From assembly GCF_020026305.1 (NCBI RefSeq), contig NZ_CP075691.1:310001-374000 (forward strand): DNA of 64,000 nucleotides, written 5' to 3'. The stretch is from Streptomyces sp. 135 (GTDB lineage Bacteria > Actinomycetota > Actinomycetes > Streptomycetales > Streptomycetaceae). Within the stretch, counting starts at the first letter, position 1; every line of letters begins with the position of its first letter. The notes below the pieces were generated by a model. That model saw nothing but the letters and a program-made list of their open reading frames with translations. It searched no databases and was not told where the DNA came from. Shown here in pieces: positions 8,311 to 20,900 of the stretch. The position numbers were made by a program, and so were the translations under genes.

Positions 8311-8339
8311 CACCTGACAGGTTCCTGATCGTCCGATGA
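8311..8339 (-). promoter_or_regulatory. SARP-type direct repeats before the LLM-thioesterase operon
   Basis: On the minus strand TCATCGG, TCAGGAA and TCAGGTG (plus coordinates 8333-8339, 8322-8328, 8311-8317) follow each other at exactly 11 bp. TCAGGAA also occurs in the box at 18.06 kb. Eleven-bp spaced heptamers are the known SARP operator layout. Confidence 0.6.
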
Positions 8340-8611
8340 AAGAAGGGTGGCAGCCCGCCGGGTTATTGAAAAACAGTTGATACGGCAACCGAACCAGCCA
8401 TGACTGGAACCGAATGACCCGTGCGCAGAGATAGGAAACGCGCACATCTGCCGTCCGATATGCACCCATCCACCCCGACATCACCGCCAGGAATTCAGCT
8501 TTGCCACCAGGAACACGCACTGGCGTGGAAACGACGCCCGCCGCCCATGGGCACTTGCGGCCGAGAAGGATGCCGTAGTCAATTAAAGGAACCGCGCCAG
8601 CAGGAGGAAAA

Positions 8612-9481
8612 ATGATCGCCTATTCACAGTTCGAGGATGCGCGCCGGAAGAACGGCCGGCGGCAGCCGTCCGAGCCCGAGGCACCGGCCGCTTCCGGGAC
8701 CGGTCCCGTCTTCGCGTTCCTGGGCCCCCTGGAAGTGCGCGCGGGCGGCCGCGCCCACACCGTCGGCGGGAACCGGCAGCGCACCCTGCTGGCGGCGCTG
8801 CTCGTGACCCCCGGCCGCCCGCTCTCCGCCGAGCAGCTCTACGACGAACTGTGGGGGGAGAACCCGCCGCCCACCTTCGAGAACTCGCTCCAGGCGCACG
8901 TGTACCGGTTACGCCGGACCTTGCAGCAGGCGGCGGGCCCGGACGCGCCGGCGCCCGAGCTGCTCACACGCTCGTCGGGTTACGTCCTGCACCTGGGCGG
9001 CGCCGAGACCGATGCGGCGGCCTTCCGCCGGCTGACCGCCCGGGCCCGCACCTGCACGCGGGACAGTCCCGCCCAGGCGCGCCGGCTGCTCGACGAGGCG
9101 CTGGCCCTGTGGCGCGGCGCGCCCTTCCAGGACGTCGCCCGGGGGCCGATGTCGCAGAGCGTGGCGCTGGCGCTGGAGGAGGAGCAGCTGTCCGCCGTCG
9201 AGGACAAGCTCTGGCTGGAGATACAGCTGGCGGACCCGGTGAACACCATCAGCGAGCTGAAACGCATGCGCACCATCCACCCCTGGCGAGAGCGCCTCAC
9301 CGAGATGCTCATGCTGGCCCTGTACCGGACCGGGCGGCAGGCGGAGGCGGTGGAGACGTACAACAGCACGCGGCACAGGCTCTCGAATGAGCTGGGCGTG
9401 GAGCCCTCGCTGAGGCTGCGCGAGCGGCTGCGGGAGATCCTCAACCAGGCCCCTTCGCTGGACGCGGCCGTGCCGGCGTAG
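8612..9481 (+). CDS. SARP-family pathway activator
   Basis: Streptomyces antibiotic regulatory protein of 289 aa. Residues about 32-130 form the OmpR-like winged-helix DNA-binding domain (FAFLGPLEVRAGG, RTLLAALLVTPGRPLS, ENSLQAHVYRLRRTL). Residues about 140-285 form the bacterial transcriptional activation domain (BTAD), ending EAVETYNSTRHRLSNELGVE. It is a small SARP without NB-ARC or TPR parts. Codon 100 is TTA (8909-8911), so translation should depend on the bldA tRNA. A strong ribosome-binding site precedes the ATG and a 20-bp hairpin follows. Its likely targets are the TCAGNNN boxes before the LLM, BVMO and ACP-PKS operons. Confidence 0.92.
   Translation: MIAYSQFEDARRKNGRRQPSEPEAPAASGTGPVFAFLGPLEVRAGGRAHTVGGNRQRTLLAALLVTPGRPLSAEQLYDELWGENPPPTFENSLQAHVYRLRRTLQQAAGPDAPAPELLTRSSGYVLHLGGAETDAAAFRRLTARARTCTRDSPAQARRLLDEALALWRGAPFQDVARGPMSQSVALALEEEQLSAVEDKLWLEIQLADPVNTISELKRMRTIHPWRERLTEMLMLALYRTGRQAEAVETYNSTRHRLSNELGVEPSLRLRERLREILNQAPSLDAAVPA
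8909..8911 (+). promoter_or_regulatory. TTA codon in the SARP gene
   Basis: In-frame TTA at codon 100 of the SARP gene (the Leu of HVYRLRR). TTA is very rare in Streptomyces and makes translation depend on bldA. Confidence 0.9.
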
Positions 9482-9509
9482 AGACGGCGAGGAGCCGCGC
9501 CGCACCGAC

Positions 9510-9561
9510 GAGGCTGCGGCGGTACGCCCGGAAACCACCGGGGGCGTACCGCCGCAGCCTC
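9510..9561 (+). terminator. Terminator after the SARP gene
   Basis: Perfect 20-bp inverted repeat (9510-9529 with 9542-9561) with a 12-base loop, 29 bases after the SARP stop, followed by a short pyrimidine run. Confidence 0.85.
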
Positions 9562-9908
9562 TTCCTATGCCGTGCCAGCTTCCTTTACCGTGTCAGCCGC
9601 GCGTCAGCGCACCGCGTCAGAATATTCCGAGGACAAACTCCCACGCAGGAAGTCGGACCCGAGAACAAAGGCAGAGCGAGAAGGGGCTTTTTCTCGCTGT
9701 CTTTTCTCCAGCAAACGCACTGAAGGCGTTTATTGCTGTCCGCCCTGCGTGTTATCCCTCTCTCACTCCCTGGTCGACATCTGTGTCGTATTCCTCTCCG
9801 CACGACCTCAGCCGTCCATCAGCGGCTCTTCAGCCGTCGATCAGCACCTCTGGCCAGGGTGGGGCGACAACAGCAGAAGAGGCAACTGTGAGGGAAAGGC
9901 GAACGACT
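9562..9908 (+). other. Leader and promoter region of the BVMO gene
   Basis: About 350 bases with lower GC than the flanking genes and no supported gene. It contains the four-heptamer SARP box at 9808-9847 and a purine-rich ribosome-binding stretch (9891-9900). The reading frame is open upstream of the BVMO ATG, but the codon usage there is not coding-like. Confidence 0.65.
9808..9847 (+). promoter_or_regulatory. SARP-type direct repeats before the BVMO gene
   Basis: Four heptamers TCAGCCG, TCAGCGG, TCAGCCG, TCAGCAC start at 9808, 9819, 9830 and 9841, each followed by a 4-base spacer, i.e. an exact 11-bp period. A -10-like CAGGGT follows 7 bases after the last repeat. The spacing and distance to -10 match known SARP operators. 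Confidence 0.8.
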
Positions 9909-11381
9909 ATGGACGAGGACTTTGAGGTCGTCATCATCGGCGCCGGGATGTCGGGCCTCGGCATGGCCGCCCGTCTCAAGGAGGCAGGGCGGAACGCGTT
10001 CACGGTGCTGGAGAAGGCCGGCTCGATCGGCGGGACCTGGCGCGACAACACGTACCCGGGCGCGGCCTGCGACGTGCAGTCCCACCTGTACTGGTACTCC
10101 TTCGGCGAGCAGCCCGACTGGAGCCGCACCTACGCCGGGCAGCCGGAGATCCTGCGCAACCTCGAACGGTTCGCCAGGAGCCACCGGTTGGACGAGCACA
10201 TCCGCTTCGGCGTGGAGGTCACCCAGGCCACGTGGTCGGACGAGGCGGGCCGCTGGCTGCTGGGCACCTCGCGCGGTGAGCGGCTGCGGGCCCGCGTGCT
10301 GATCACGGCGTGGGGGCAGCTCGACCGGCCGGCGTGGGCGCGGGTCGAGGGCGCGGACCGCTTCGCCGGGACACAGGTGCACACGGCACGCTGGCCCCAC
10401 GACCTGGAGGTGACGGGCAAGCGGGTCGCCTGTATCGGCAGCGCGGCCAGCGCCGTCCAGTTGGTGCCCGCCATCGCGGAGGCCGCCGAGCGCCTCACGG
10501 TGTTCCAGCGGTCCGCCAACTACCTGCTCCCGCGCCAGGACCGGGCGCTGGCGGACGACGAGCGTGCCGCGCTGCTCGCCGAACCGCACCGCTACGCCGC
10601 TCTGCGCGAGGAGATGTACCGTGAGCGCGACGGCTGGGCCGCCGGCCTGCGCGACGACGGCAATCCGGTGCGGGACGAGTTCCAGCGGGTGGCGGGCGAG
10701 CACCTGGCCGCGCAGGTCGCCGACGACGGGCTCCGCGATCGGCTCGCCCCCGACTACGCGTTCGGCTGCAAGCGGGTGCTGATCAGCGACGACTATTACC
10801 CGGCGCTGTCCCGCGACAACGTCGAGCTGGTGACGGAGCCCATCGCCGGGATCGAACCGGAGGGCATCCGGACCACGGACGGACGGCGGCACGACGTCGA
10901 CGTGATCGTGCACGCCACCGGCTTCCAGCCGCTCGACCGCACCGGCGGCGTGGAGATCGTCGGGCGGAACCTGCTGACACTGCGCGAGGCGTGGAAGGAG
11001 GGGCCCGAGGCGTATCTCGGCGTGGCGGTCAGCGGCTTCCCCAACATGTTCATGCTCTACGGCCCGAACACCAACCTGGGCCATCACTCGATCCTGTTCA
11101 TGGTGGAGTGCCAGATCGACTACGTGCTCCAGGCGCTCGGAGCCCTGGACGGCGGCGGGGACCGCACCCTGGACGTCGCCGCGCAGGTGCAGCGGCGCTA
11201 CAACGAGGAGCTCCAGCGGGACCTGGCGGGCACGGCCTTCGCCGCCGGCTGCGGGAGCTGGTACACGACGAGCGAGGGCCGCGTGGTCAACAACTGGCCC
11301 TCCAGCATCGAGAGTTACCGGGAGCGCACCGCGGTCTTCGCTCCGCGGGACTACGAGGGCCACGAGGCCTACGAGGGATAA
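9909..11381 (+). CDS. Baeyer-Villiger / flavin-containing monooxygenase
   Basis: FAD- and NADPH-dependent monooxygenase of 490 aa. The FAD Rossmann motif is VVIIGAGMSGLGMA near the N terminus. The type I Baeyer-Villiger fingerprint FxGxxxHxxxWP is present as FAGTQVHTARWP. A second GxGxxA-type dinucleotide motif reads VACIGSAASAVQ, and the C-terminal ATGFQPLD motif is typical. Such enzymes insert oxygen next to a ketone (ester or lactone formation) or hydroxylate. The start at 9909 is preceded by a purine-rich site and a SARP box, so it is likely a pathway tailoring enzyme switched on by the adjacent SARP. Converges with the acyl ligase across a long hairpin. Confidence 0.9.
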   Translation: MDEDFEVVIIGAGMSGLGMAARLKEAGRNAFTVLEKAGSIGGTWRDNTYPGAACDVQSHLYWYSFGEQPDWSRTYAGQPEILRNLERFARSHRLDEHIRFGVEVTQATWSDEAGRWLLGTSRGERLRARVLITAWGQLDRPAWARVEGADRFAGTQVHTARWPHDLEVTGKRVACIGSAASAVQLVPAIAEAAERLTVFQRSANYLLPRQDRALADDERAALLAEPHRYAALREEMYRERDGWAAGLRDDGNPVRDEFQRVAGEHLAAQVADDGLRDRLAPDYAFGCKRVLISDDYYPALSRDNVELVTEPIAGIEPEGIRTTDGRRHDVDVIVHATGFQPLDRTGGVEIVGRNLLTLREAWKEGPEAYLGVAVSGFPNMFMLYGPNTNLGHHSILFMVECQIDYVLQALGALDGGGDRTLDVAAQVQRRYNEELQRDLAGTAFAAGCGSWYTTSEGRVVNNWPSSIESYRERTAVFAPRDYEGHEAYEG

Positions 11382-11403
11382 GTCCCCTGCGGCCGCGGAG
11401 GCC

Positions 11404-11455
11404 GCGCATGGCGGTGGCCCGTCCCCTCGGCGAGGGGCGGGCCACCGCCATGCGC
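11404..11455. terminator. Bidirectional terminator between BVMO and acyl ligase
   Basis: Long inverted repeat: 18 bp perfect (11404-11421 with 11438-11455) with further pairing inside (CCCCTC / GAGGGG). It sits between converging genes. Confidence 0.85.
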
Positions 11456-11476
11456 GCCATGTCCTACGTGAGCCGG

Positions 11477-13116
11477 TCAGCCCTCCGCGGCGGCGAGTTC
11501 GTCGCGCACCGCCCGCCGCAGGACCTTGCCGCTGGGGTTGCGGGGCAGCGCCTCGGCGAAGTCGTACGACGTGGGCATCTTGAAGTCCGCGAGGCGGCCG
11601 CGCAGGAACAGCAGCAGGTCCCTGGCCCCGGCCTGCTGCCCCGCCGCCAGGACCACCCGGGCGTGCACGGACTCCCCCCACCGCTCGTGCGGCAGGCCCA
11701 CCACGGCAGCACCGGCCACGGCGGGGTGCCGTGCGAGGGCGTCCTCGATCTCGGCCGGGTAGACGTTGTCCCCCGCCACGATGATCATGTCGTTGACCCT
11801 GTCACGGACGTGGACGTACCCGTCCTCGTCGAGGTAGCCGGCGTCCCCCATGTGCACCCAGCCGTCGACCACGGTGCGCTCGGTGGCCTCGGGCAGCCGC
11901 CAGTAGCCGAGCATCCGGGCGGGGGTGCGCACGCAGATCTCCCCGACCGCTCCGGTCGGCAGTTCGTTGCCCTCGGGGTCCTCGACGCGCACCTCGATGC
12001 CCGGGTACGGCCGGCCGGCGGCACGCAGCAGGGGGCTGCCGGGGACGTGGTCGGCGGGCGGCAGGCAGACGGCGAAGTTGCCGGTCTCGCTGCTGCCGTA
12101 GATCTGGAGGAAGTCGCAGTCCAGGACGGCGATCGCCCGGCTCAGCAGCTCCTCGCCGATCGGGGAGCCGCCGTAGACCACCTTGCGCAGGGAGGTGAGG
12201 GCGCCCCGGGCCGCGGCCGGTTCGGCGAGCATCAGTTCCAGCATGGCGGGGGCCACGATGGCGGTGGTGACCCGCTCCTCCTCGACGACCCGTACCGCGT
12301 CGGAGCTGATGAAGGCGGGCAGGGAGACCACCGTGGCACCGGCGTTGAACGCCTGCATGCCATACGAGAGGCCGCCGATGTGGAAGCCGGGCAGCCCGAT
12401 CAGGCTGCGGTCGCCGGGCCGCCAGTCGAGCCAGTCGAGGCCGTGGTCCTCCATCGCCTCGGCGACGTTGAAGAAGCTGCGGTGGGCGAGGACGACGCCC
12501 TTGGGCAGACCGCTGGTGCCGCTGGTGTAGATCTGCACGACGGGGCTGTTCGTGTCGTCGTCCGCCCCGCTTCCGGTCGCCTCCGGGGCGGCCCCGGCGG
12601 ACAGCGCGTCCTTGCGGGCGGCCAGGGACTCGGCGTCGGCGGCGTCGGCGTCCAGGCACAGCACGGTCCGCAAGGTGGACAGCCCCTTGCGCACCTCGGC
12701 GGCCACGGGCAGGTGTTCCTCGTCCACCAGGAGCATCTCCGTGGTGGAGTCGCGCAGGATGTGGTCCACCTCCTGCGCGGTCAGGCGCCAGTTGACGGGG
12801 ACGAGGACCGCGCCCGTCCGGGCGCAGGCGAAGGCCAGCTCCCAGTACTCCACTGCCTCTTTGCCGAGGTAGCCCACGCGGGAGCCGGGCCCGACGCCGG
12901 ACGCGCGCAGCACCCGGGCCGTGCGCTCGCTCTCCCGGTCCAGCTCCCGGTAGGTGAGCGTCCGGCCGGAGCAGACGACGGCGGGCTGGTCCGGCCGGAG
13001 TGCGGCCTGCCGTGCGATCACTTCCTGAAGGGTCCGCGATCGCGGTGACGTGGTCATCGGGCTTCCGCCGTTGGTCATCGGGATTCTGTCGTTGGTCGTC
13101 CGGGTTCCGTCGGTCA

Positions 13117-13117
<1 letters not shown>
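11477..13117 (-). CDS. Acyl-CoA/ACP ligase (adenylate-forming)
   Basis: Class I adenylate-forming ligase of 546 aa. Motifs seen: P-loop YTSGTSGLPKGV, A5-like QIYGSSETGN, the hinge region GYLDEDGYVHVRDRVNDMII, and the catalytic-lysine motif PRNPSGKVLRR near the C terminus. It has no carrier domain. The start ATG overlaps the PKS stop (TGATG), so it is the last gene of an ACP-PKS-ligase operon. It most likely activates a fatty or aryl acid and loads it onto CoA or the free ACP at 17.7 kb as starter. The first ~20 residues hold repeated MTN/MTD segments with several possible starts. Confidence 0.88.
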
Positions 13118-17691
<4,574 letters not shown>

Positions 17692-17718
17692 TTATTCCCT
17701 CCGGTCAGGAAGTGTGGT

Positions 17719-18012
17719 TCACGCGCAGAGGTGGTCTATCAACTGACCGGCGGTCGGGTGACCGAAAAGAGCGGCCGTCGAAATCTCACACTCCAGTTTC
17801 TTCTCCAGGGAAAGCTTCACCTCACTCAGTCTCAGCGAGGTCATCCCCAGGTCGAGGAAGCCCGCGTCCAGGGGGAACTCGTCCTGCGGGGTCATGAAGA
17901 GAGCGCTTCTGAACTCCCCCACGACCAAGGTCTCCACGAGCTCCCGACGCTCGTGCTCCGGCAGGAGCCTCAGCTCCTCCATGGCGGGAAAATCATGCGA
18001 CACCCACGTCAC
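17719..18012 (-). CDS. Free-standing acyl carrier protein
   Basis: Small acidic protein of 97 aa with a phosphopantetheine site in LDLGMTSLRLSEVK (Ser near residue 58) flanked by ACP-like helices. It starts with GTG at 18012 and is preceded by AGAGAGG; an internal ATG at 17979 is a weaker choice. First gene of the operon that continues into the PKS (27-base gap) and the ligase. A SARP-type repeat box ends 44 bases upstream. It likely receives the acyl group activated by the ligase and passes it to the KS, or is the acceptor for CoA-transferase or LLM chemistry. Confidence 0.85.
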   Translation of the reverse strand: MTWVSHDFPAMEELRLLPEHERRELVETLVVGEFRSALFMTPQDEFPLDAGFLDLGMTSLRLSEVKLSLEKKLECEISTAALFGHPTAGQLIDHLCA

Positions 18013-18055
18013 CGCCTCTCTGCGAATCGACTGCTGACCGAAATCGAAACAGCCG

Positions 18056-18094
18056 TTCCTGATAGTGACCTGATAGCCGACTGATGACTCCTGA
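18056..18094 (-). promoter_or_regulatory. SARP-type direct repeats before the ACP-PKS operon
   Basis: On the minus strand TCAGGAG, TCAGTCG, TCAGGTC and TCAGGAA lie at plus positions 18088, 18078, 18067 and 18056, spaced 10, 11 and 11 bp. A -10-like TCGATT follows 8 bases downstream. Same consensus and geometry as the box at 9808. Confidence 0.75.
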
Positions 18095-18156
18095 TGACGG
18101 CCGACGCATCTCTGCGGGTTGGTTTATCCACGCCGAATCGGTGTTATGTTTCCGGC

Positions 18157-19611
18157 ATGAACGAAAATGAATTCGATCTGGTCGATGAATTAGACAGGAC
18201 ACTCAAGACGCTGGGCCTCTCGCGCCATGACGCGGTCAGCGACCTCGTCGTGCGCAGTCAGGACCCACTGGTGCCGTCCACCATCCGGCTGGGCTCGGCC
18301 ATGGGCATAGCCCTGCTGTCCTCCGCCGTCGGTGCCGCACAGATCTGGCAGGCCGCGACAGGGCGCCGGCAGCGCCTTGGCCTGGACCTCGGGCAGGCGC
18401 TGCACCAGCTCACGCCCTACCTCGGCGGCGGCAACACCCTGAACGGCTACGGCTCGAACATGGGCAGCGTCCTCGGCCTCGACGGCGCCCCCGCCCCCGC
18501 CCTGTGGGACCTGTACCGCACCGCGGACGACCGCTGGGCGATCCCGATCGCCTGTTACCCGCACACCCGCGACACCTTCCTCGACCTGCTCGGCACCGCG
18601 CACACCCGCGAGCACATCGGCGCGGCCATCGCGGGCCGGGTCTCCTGGGAGCTGGAGGAGGAGGCGGCCACCCGTGGGGTGCCCCTGGCGATCGTCCGCA
18701 GCAGGGAGGAGTTCCTCGCGCACCCCCAGGGCCGGGCGGTTCTCAGCGAACCCCTCGTGGCCGTCGAGCGGGTGGGCGACGCCCCGCCGCGTCCGCTGCC
18801 GGCCGGTGACCAGCCGCTGTCCGGTCTGCGCTCCTTGCAGTTCACCCATGTCTTCGCGGGCACCGCGGCCGGCCGGGTCCTCGCCGAACAGGGCGCCGAC
18901 GTCCTGCACGTGTGCGAGCCGAACGCCTTCGACCACGACCTGTGCTGGAACGAGACGGGCGTCGGGCTGCGCTCCGCCCGGCTCGCCCTGGACGCCGGCG
19001 GCGACGGCCGCCGCACCTTCGACGAACTGCTGCGCGGCGCGGACGTCTTCGTGCACAACCACCGGCCCGCCAAAATGGCCCGGCTCGGCCTGACCCCCGA
19101 GGAGTGCGCCGAGATCTCCCCCGGCATCATCCACGTATCCGTACGCTGCTACGGCCACAGCGGACCCTGGCAGGACCGCGGCGGCTTCGACCAGCACGCC
19201 CAGGCCCTGACCGGCGTCAACTGGAGCGAACGGCAGGACGGACGCCCCCAACTGCCGCCCGGCCGCATGCTCAACGACTACCTGGCCGCCTATCTCGCCG
19301 CCGCCGGCGTGATGAGCGCGGTGCTGCGCCGCGCCCGCGAGGGCGGCAGCTACCGGGTCCGGGTCTCCCTGGCCGGTGTCGCCAACTGGGCCTGGCAGCT
19401 GGGTACGTTCACGCGCACGGAGTCCGAGCGGCTGCTGCCCCCGACTCCGCTGCCGCCGCCCCGCCGCCTCACCCGGACCACCCCGCTCGGCGACCTGTCC
19501 CTGGTCGCCCCGCCGGTCAGCCTGAGCGAGACCCCGCCCGCCTGGCGCGGCCAACTCCTGGTCCCCCGCGGCTCGTCGCAGCCGCGCTGGTACGACGACC
19601 GGGCGGCCTGA
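18157..19611 (+). CDS. CoA-transferase family III-like protein, permuted layout
   Basis: Protein of 484 aa related to CaiB/BaiF CoA transferases. The part that is N-terminal in normal members (LRSLQFTHVFAGTAAG, LAEQGADVLHVCEP, ADVFVHNHRPAKMARLGL, and GGFDQHAQALTG with the candidate catalytic Asp) lies at residues about 227-370. Residues 40-210 resemble the C-terminal half (AAQIWQAATGRRQRLGLDL, LYRTADDRWAIP). A copy of the ALxxRxxxGxG-like strand occurs again near residue 400. Codon 12 is TTA. It is divergent from the ACP-PKS operon across the SARP box. Probable role: making or transferring an acyl-CoA or dehydrating an intermediate; low certainty. An in-frame ATG at 18145 is an alternative start. 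Confidence 0.75.
   Translation: MNENEFDLVDELDRTLKTLGLSRHDAVSDLVVRSQDPLVPSTIRLGSAMGIALLSSAVGAAQIWQAATGRRQRLGLDLGQALHQLTPYLGGGNTLNGYGSNMGSVLGLDGAPAPALWDLYRTADDRWAIPIACYPHTRDTFLDLLGTAHTREHIGAAIAGRVSWELEEEAATRGVPLAIVRSREEFLAHPQGRAVLSEPLVAVERVGDAPPRPLPAGDQPLSGLRSLQFTHVFAGTAAGRVLAEQGADVLHVCEPNAFDHDLCWNETGVGLRSARLALDAGGDGRRTFDELLRGADVFVHNHRPAKMARLGLTPEECAEISPGIIHVSVRCYGHSGPWQDRGGFDQHAQALTGVNWSERQDGRPQLPPGRMLNDYLAAYLAAAGVMSAVLRRAREGGSYRVRVSLAGVANWAWQLGTFTRTESERLLPPTPLPPPRRLTRTTPLGDLSLVAPPVSLSETPPAWRGQLLVPRGSSQPRWYDDRAA
18190..18192 (+). promoter_or_regulatory. TTA codon in the CoA-transferase-like gene
   Basis: In-frame TTA at codon 12 (Leu of VDELDRT). Being near the start, it should make expression strongly bldA-dependent. 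Confidence 0.85.
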
Positions 19612-19732
19612 CACCCCGCGCCCACGACCGCCACGCCCTCCTCACCCCCGTCCCCGCCCAGCCCGGCCCGTCCATGCATCACCCACCCCGCGCCGACCCC
19701 ACACCCGTCGGCCCCGGCCAAGGAGCCCTCAC

Positions 19733-20290
19733 ATGTCCCGCATCCCCTGCCTCGACACCGAGGCCCTGCCCGAAGCCCTGCGCTCCCTCAGCCAGGGACG
19801 CATCATCAACGTGTACCGGATGCTCGGTCACGCGCCCCGGTCCGTCACGCAGATAGCCCGCCTGGGCGCCGCGCTCTTCGCCGACGCCAGCCTCAGCGCG
19901 ACGGACCGCGAACTGCTCATCCTCACCTACGCCACCGTTTTCGAGGCCGAGTACGAGTGGGCGCAGCACGTCCCCATCTCCCGCGCCGTGGGCGTCACGG
20001 ACGCACAGCGCGAGGCCGTGCGCCACACGCGGTACGACGCCGAGGTCTTCACCCCGGCCCAGCAGGCGCTCCTGGACTTCGCCGCGGCCGCGGCCGCCTC
20101 ACCCCTCGTGGACGACGCCCGCCACGCGGCCGTGGCCGCCCACTACACGGAGGAACAGATCGTCGAGACCCTCGTCCTGGCGGGCTTCTACTACTTGTTG
20201 GCCCGTGTCTGCACCGTCCTGGACGTCGAGATCGACGCGCCGGAGACCGACGAGCTGGTGCGCATGGCACAGACGATGCACAGCCACTGA
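19733..20290 (+). CDS. Carboxymuconolactone decarboxylase / AhpD-like protein
   Basis: All-helical protein of 185 aa of the CMD/AhpD family. The core ARLGAALFADASLSATDRELLILT and the helix ATVFEAEYEWAQHVPISRAVG are typical. The CxxC redox pair of true AhpD enzymes is absent, but the EYxWxxH pattern of the Cys-free subgroup is present. It follows the CoA-transferase-like gene by about 120 bases on the same strand and is the last gene of the polyketide locus. Cys-free members are often found in biosynthetic clusters, with roles such as decarboxylation or isomerisation; the function here is unknown. Confidence 0.78.
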   Translation: MSRIPCLDTEALPEALRSLSQGRIINVYRMLGHAPRSVTQIARLGAALFADASLSATDRELLILTYATVFEAEYEWAQHVPISRAVGVTDAQREAVRHTRYDAEVFTPAQQALLDFAAAAAASPLVDDARHAAVAAHYTEEQIVETLVLAGFYYLLARVCTVLDVEIDAPETDELVRMAQTMHSH

Positions 20291-20428
20291 TCCCGGGGCG
20301 GCGCAACGGCGGCCACCGACCGGACCGGACACGTGAAGTGACGGGTCGATGACTTTGCGTAGTACCCTGACTTGCCGTCAGCGTCCCGGCCGGACACGTC
20401 TCGTCGGCCTCTTCCGAAGGAAATCCTC

Positions 20429-20824
20429 ATGCGTCGCACTCTCGTAAGCGCCTGCGCCGTTCTGTCGGCATTCGCGGCCTCGGTGCCGGCCACCGCCATG
20501 GACCGGGCGCAGGCGGCCCCCAGGGCCGCGCAGTGCGGAAGCCACAAGGCCGCCTGGGTCGGCACCTACAAGCACGCGACGCAGCGCGGCACCTTCGAGT
20601 TCCGGAAGAACGGCACGGCCACCCTCACCTCACGTAGCGGAGAGGTACGCGCCTTCACGTTCCGGGTGGTCGAGTACGCGAACGACGGCTGGCGCGCCCG
20701 CCTCTCGTTCGCCGACAACGGCCGGCGCCTGGCCGACCTCGTCCCCCGGTGCGACTCCCGGCAGGTGCCGGCTCGCGTCAGCCGGTTCGACATGCTCGGC
20801 CGGGCGGACTTCGTGCGCGCCTGA
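20429..20824 (+). CDS. Small secreted protein, unknown function
   Basis: Protein of 131 aa with a clear Sec signal peptide (MRRTLVSACAVLSAFAASVPATA, cleavage near residue 23-30). The mature part holds two Cys (CGSHKAAW and RCDSRQVP) that could form a disulfide, and an antiparallel-strand-like pattern (TFEFRKNGTATLTSRSG). The ATG at 20429 follows GAAGGAAA. I do not recognise the family. It resembles small lipocalin-like or beta-barrel exported proteins. Stands alone. Confidence 0.7.
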   Translation: MRRTLVSACAVLSAFAASVPATAMDRAQAAPRAAQCGSHKAAWVGTYKHATQRGTFEFRKNGTATLTSRSGEVRAFTFRVVEYANDGWRARLSFADNGRRLADLVPRCDSRQVPARVSRFDMLGRADFVRA

Positions 20825-20851
20825 GTCCCGGGCCGTCGCTTTTCGGCCCTT

Positions 20852-20872
20852 GCCGGGCGCGTGCCGCCCGGC
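20852..20872 (+). terminator. Hairpin after the secreted-protein gene
   Basis: 8-bp stem GCCGGGCG / CGCCCGGC (20852-20859 with 20865-20872), 5-base loop, 28 bases after the stop codon. Confidence 0.55.
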
Positions 20873-20900
20873 CGGGCGGTGATCGCGCAGAGTACTCCGT

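Larger units (their letters stand above)
8210..8611. other. Divergent intergenic region LLM / SARP
   Basis: About 400 bases without a convincing gene. It holds a short tandem repeat (8222-8285) in the LLM leader, a SARP-type repeat box (8311-8339, minus strand) and, next to the SARP start, a strong ribosome-binding site (AGGAGGAAAA at 8600-8609). Confidence 0.7.

Noticed and set aside
18141-18156. Shared string GTTATGTTTC before the CoA-transferase gene and at the NRPS 1 start (37169)
   Set aside because: Only ten bases long and in different positions relative to the start codons; likely chance.
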